This document shows positions 6,451 to 8,430 of a DNA stretch of 8,430 bases, in pieces. The translations under genes and the position numbers were made by a program. Position 1 is the first letter of the stretch, and each line of letters begins with the position of its first letter. The notes under the pieces were generated by a model. It was not told where the DNA came from. It saw only the letters and a list, made by a program, of their open reading frames with translations, and searched no databases. Source of the stretch: Emcibacter sp. (GTDB lineage Bacteria; Pseudomonadota; Alphaproteobacteria; Sphingomonadales; Emcibacteraceae); assembly GCA_023142175.1 (NCBI GenBank), contig JAGLJX010000320.1, positions 1 through 8,430 of the forward strand, read 5' to 3'.

Positions 6451-7989
6451 GTCTTTACCCTTGGCGGAAACACAAACCAGAAAAGCACCGATGGTTCCGA
6501 TACAGAGCTGCCATGAGAAAGCAAGTTCCTTCCAGCTCTCCGGCAGCCCCAGAATATCAACGATATAACTTTGCTGTACCAGCGTTATCAGGAAGCCAAC
6601 GGCCAAGGCCAATAGCACGGAATTGGGTGAACCGCGCTTGGTGAATATGACGGTAAAATAAACCCCCAGAAGACCGGAGTAAGCGAAGACCATAACCGAT
6701 AGAGCAAACTCCAGCAGCGGCATATCGGTATATTTCTGCCAGTAAAAACACAGGACGGACATTAAGAACAAGGCGATCCCGACGACCCCCATACTCACCC
6801 GACCGGCAAGAATAAAATGTTTTTCCGGGGCGGCTGATCTTTTTTCCCGCCACGGCCGGTAAAAATCCTGAACGATGACAGACGACATGGAATTCAGGCC
6901 GGAATTTATGGTGGAAACGGCCGCCGCAATCACACCAACCGTCACCAGACCCTTCATGCCCGCAGGCAGTTCATTGAGAATATAATACATGAAGATGGTA
7001 ATGCGCTCGCCGTTAAATTCCTGATTGGTGGCGGCAAGGCCGTTGCCCATTAATTCGGGCCGTTCATAAAAGATATGCAGAAGCTGACCGATAGAAACAA
7101 AAAGCCAGACCACCGGCACCGCGACAATCACTGATAATATCAGGGCACGGGAGCCTTCTTTTTCATTCTTGCAGGTCAGAACCCGTTGGGTAATATCCTG
7201 ATCAAGCCCGAAACTACCGATGGATAATAGCGTCAGCCCGGTCAGGATCGAGATCATTGAGAAGGGATCCGAGAAATCAAAGTCGAGATTGAAAAACTGA
7301 AGTTTATTCTGCCCGCCCGGCGCATTTTTTAATCCAGTGAATATGTCATCGTAACTGGCCGGGATTTGCTCCCACAAAAAATACAGAACCGCCCCCGCAG
7401 AAAAACAGTAAATGACAAACTGGATCAAATCGCTCCAGACCACAGAACGTATACCGCCCAGAAAAGTCACCAGAAAACCCAGCACGATCATAATAAAGGC
7501 GGCGGCGATAATGCTGTCGGCGTTGATATTCGAAAACAGGATCATGGCAACCGCAATGGCCGCCAGATACAGCCGCGAGCCGCTGGCGAACAGCCTCCCA
7601 ATCAAGTACATTCCGCCAGCGGCCCTCATAGTATTATCGTTATATCTGATGCTTAGAATTTCATAGACGGTTGTGGCTTTTTGGGCATAGAATTTAGGGA
7701 TCAGCACCCGTGCCACAAACAGCGCCGCAATGATGGTGCCGATGTTGGTGGACAAATAAGTATAGTCGCCACGAAATCCCTGATCCGGCCCACCCAGAAA
7801 TGTGGCGGCGGATTGGGTTGTTGCCAGCACGGAAATAGCAACAAGCCAATAGGGCATATTATTGCCACCCAGAAAATAATCCCGCGAATTTTCAAGTTTA
7901 ACCGTGGAGAAAATCCAGCCCATAACAAATAACAAGACAAGATACCCGCCTACAATTACCCAATCAAACAGCGCAAAACCATCCGTCAT
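6409..7989 (-). CDS. Sodium:solute symporter (SSS family) permease
   Basis: A 526-residue inner-membrane protein with about 13-14 hydrophobic segments, typical of the SSS/SLC5 family. The N-terminal helix (about 9-28) is followed by the family signature S35-RDYFLGG-42 and the conserved AISVLATTQSAATFLGGP stretch. The TM8-equivalent segment AAVSTINSGLNSMSSV with S359-T360 matches the region that supplies the Na2-site hydroxyls in vSGLT, and it ends in the usual QDFYRPW. Na+-coupled uptake is therefore likely; the substrate (sugar, sialic-acid-like, amino acid or peptide) is not readable from sequence. Beside the NagX-like protein and two peptidoglycan hydrolases, a cell-wall sugar or its derivative is a reasonable guess. 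The ATG at 7989 is supported by AGAGGA (7997-8002). A promoter with an inverted repeat in its spacer lies at 8015-8043. The 3' end, encoding the tail PASVETGS, overlaps the convergent neighbour. Confidence 0.92.
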   Translation of the reverse strand: MTDGFALFDWVIVGGYLVLLFVMGWIFSTVKLENSRDYFLGGNNMPYWLVAISVLATTQSAATFLGGPDQGFRGDYTYLSTNIGTIIAALFVARVLIPKFYAQKATTVYEILSIRYNDNTMRAAGGMYLIGRLFASGSRLYLAAIAVAMILFSNINADSIIAAAFIMIVLGFLVTFLGGIRSVVWSDLIQFVIYCFSAGAVLYFLWEQIPASYDDIFTGLKNAPGGQNKLQFFNLDFDFSDPFSMISILTGLTLLSIGSFGLDQDITQRVLTCKNEKEGSRALILSVIVAVPVVWLFVSIGQLLHIFYERPELMGNGLAATNQEFNGERITIFMYYILNELPAGMKGLVTVGVIAAAVSTINSGLNSMSSVIVQDFYRPWREKRSAAPEKHFILAGRVSMGVVGIALFLMSVLCFYWQKYTDMPLLEFALSVMVFAYSGLLGVYFTVIFTKRGSPNSVLLALAVGFLITLVQQSYIVDILGLPESWKELAFSWQLCIGTIGAFLVCVSAKGKDLNFQEPASVETGS

Positions 7990-8014
7990 ACAAATTTCCT
8001 CTTAATGAAACCCG

Positions 8015-8043
8015 TATATATACCAATTTTAAATGGTATGCAA
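8015..8043 (-). promoter_or_regulatory. Candidate promoter of the symporter gene
   Basis: On the minus strand TTGCAT (8038-8043) and TATATA (8015-8020) are separated by exactly 17 bp and lie 26 bases before the ATG. The spacer is filled by the inverted repeat at 8020-8039, an arrangement typical of repression by promoter occlusion. Confidence 0.55.
8020..8039. promoter_or_regulatory. Operator candidate: 20-bp inverted repeat ATACCA-N8-TGGTAT
   Basis: The sequence ATACCAATTTTAAATGGTAT pairs at 16 of 20 positions, with perfect 6-bp arms. It sits between the -35 and -10 of the symporter promoter. Related half-sites occur at 5312-5317 and in triplicate at 8313-8345. Symmetry of this size suits a dimeric GntR- or LacI-type sugar-responsive regulator, but no regulator gene lies in the window. 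Confidence 0.55.
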
Positions 8044-8299
8044 TATTGGACCTACCTATAATAACTTATTCTAGTCTTAACATAGCTGGTTAAAAAAAAA
8101 TTATTTGAATGTTCTTTTTAGGTTATGTCAATCCATTCTTTAAATATTACAAACGCTCATGCATAATAATATTAATAATAACAATATGTTAGATTTAATA
8201 TTATAGCCGTACCGCTAAATTAATAACCCATAATTTCAGTTTTCCATCTTAAATAATATGGCTGTTATCTATATTTTATACGCGAATCCATCCCTAAAA

Positions 8300-8316
8300 A
8301 CCATTTGCAAAATGGT
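8300..8316. promoter_or_regulatory. Perfect palindrome ACCATTT-GCA-AAATGGT, operator candidate
   Basis: Seven-base perfect arms surround GCA. The minus-strand form of the symporter operator contains ACCATTT-AAAAT-TGGT, so the two elements on opposite sides of this intergenic region look like versions of one site. The right arm runs directly into the first of three TGGTAT-type repeats. Confidence 0.5.
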
Positions 8317-8345
8317 ATTGATAGTGGTATTGATTATGGTGTTAT
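8313..8345 (+). repeat. Three tandem TGGTAT-type half-sites with a 12-bp period
   Basis: TGGTATTGAT starts at 8313 and again at 8325, and TGGTGTTAT starts at 8337, so the spacing is 12 bp twice. The repeats overlap the -35 and reach into the -10 of the rightward promoter candidate. Regular same-direction half-sites over a promoter suggest cooperative binding of a regulator. Confidence 0.6.
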
Positions 8346-8348
8346 AAT
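8318..8348 (+). promoter_or_regulatory. Candidate rightward promoter for a gene beyond the window
   Basis: TTGATA (8318-8323) and a consensus TATAAT (8343-8348) are separated by 19 bp, slightly long. About 80 bases of leader follow before the edge, including a small TTTCC-TCG-GGAAA inverted repeat (8367-8379). The promoter is embedded in the 12-bp repeats. Confidence 0.5.
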
Positions 8349-8430
8349 ATAAATATATAATTAGGGTTTCCTCGGGAAAAAATCTATTCGGATCATCCGC
8401 GTTACGGGCTACAAAGTAGAGTAGTTGATG

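Larger units (their letters stand above)
7990..8430. other. AT-rich intergenic regulatory region, apparently divergent
   Basis: No reading frame is supported in these 441 bases. The left side carries the symporter promoter and operator. The middle (about 8045-8295) is very AT-rich, with an A9 run at 8092-8100 and TAATATTA-type repeats at about 8165-8205, and no hairpin-plus-T-run terminator that I can see. The right side carries a promoter and a repeated half-site pointing rightward, so the next gene probably begins at or beyond the right edge; an ATG occupies 8428-8430 but has no convincing ribosome site. Confidence 0.5.

Noticed and set aside
8150..8215. AT-rich repeats as an origin or CRISPR-like array
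   Set aside because: The TAATATTA-type repeats are irregular, short and without spacers or DnaA-box-like sequences; simple low-complexity DNA explains them.

Overview
The window looks like chromosomal DNA from a mid-GC Gram-negative bacterium, probably a proteobacterium. A marine or aquatic alphaproteobacterium would fit the codon style, but I hold that loosely. The Gram-negative reading rests on an exported lipoprotein hydrolase with a lipobox, a periplasmic serine hydrolase with a signal peptide, and the families of the inner-membrane proteins. No rRNA, tRNA, CRISPR array, insertion sequence or integrase is visible.

Layout. Bases 1-667 (minus strand) hold a decayed, AT-rich gene that runs off the left edge. 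It is one continuous reading frame broken by three different stop codons, with a nucleotide-binding-like GxGxG segment. Bases 668-1084 are non-coding, with a 20-bp inverted repeat and a plausible promoter. Five intact genes follow: a DUF819 membrane protein (1085-2248, +, TTG start); a lipoprotein SH3b/NlpC-P60 peptidoglycan hydrolase (2258-3673, +); a periplasmic beta-lactamase-fold serine hydrolase with a DUF3471-like tail (3674-5251, -); a NagX/HGSNAT-like DUF5009 membrane acyltransferase-family protein (5365-6450, +); and a sodium:solute symporter (6409-7989, -). Bases 7990-8430 are an AT-rich regulatory region that appears to drive the symporter leftward and an unseen gene rightward.

How the genes may work together. 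NlpC/P60 enzymes of this exact domain layout cut gamma-D-Glu-diamino-acid bonds in muropeptides. Serine hydrolases of the third type are often peptidoglycan-peptide or D-amino-acid hydrolases. NagX-like proteins are associated with amino-sugar use, and SSS symporters import sugars, amino acids and related solutes. I infer a cell-wall fragment (muropeptide) scavenging locus in which DUF819 and SSS are candidate importers for the peptide and sugar parts. Substrates cannot be read from sequence.

Regulation. ATACCA/TGGTAT half-sites lie in the promoters on both sides of the 7990-8430 region and in the divergent promoter between the serine hydrolase and NagX-like genes. In front of the symporter they form a 20-bp inverted repeat filling the -35/-10 spacer. 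At the right edge they follow a perfect palindrome and repeat three times at exactly 12 bp across a promoter. This suggests one repressor controlling the locus. Genes end tail to tail with no room for terminators: two stops abut with 0 bp between them, and two coding regions overlap by 42 bp.
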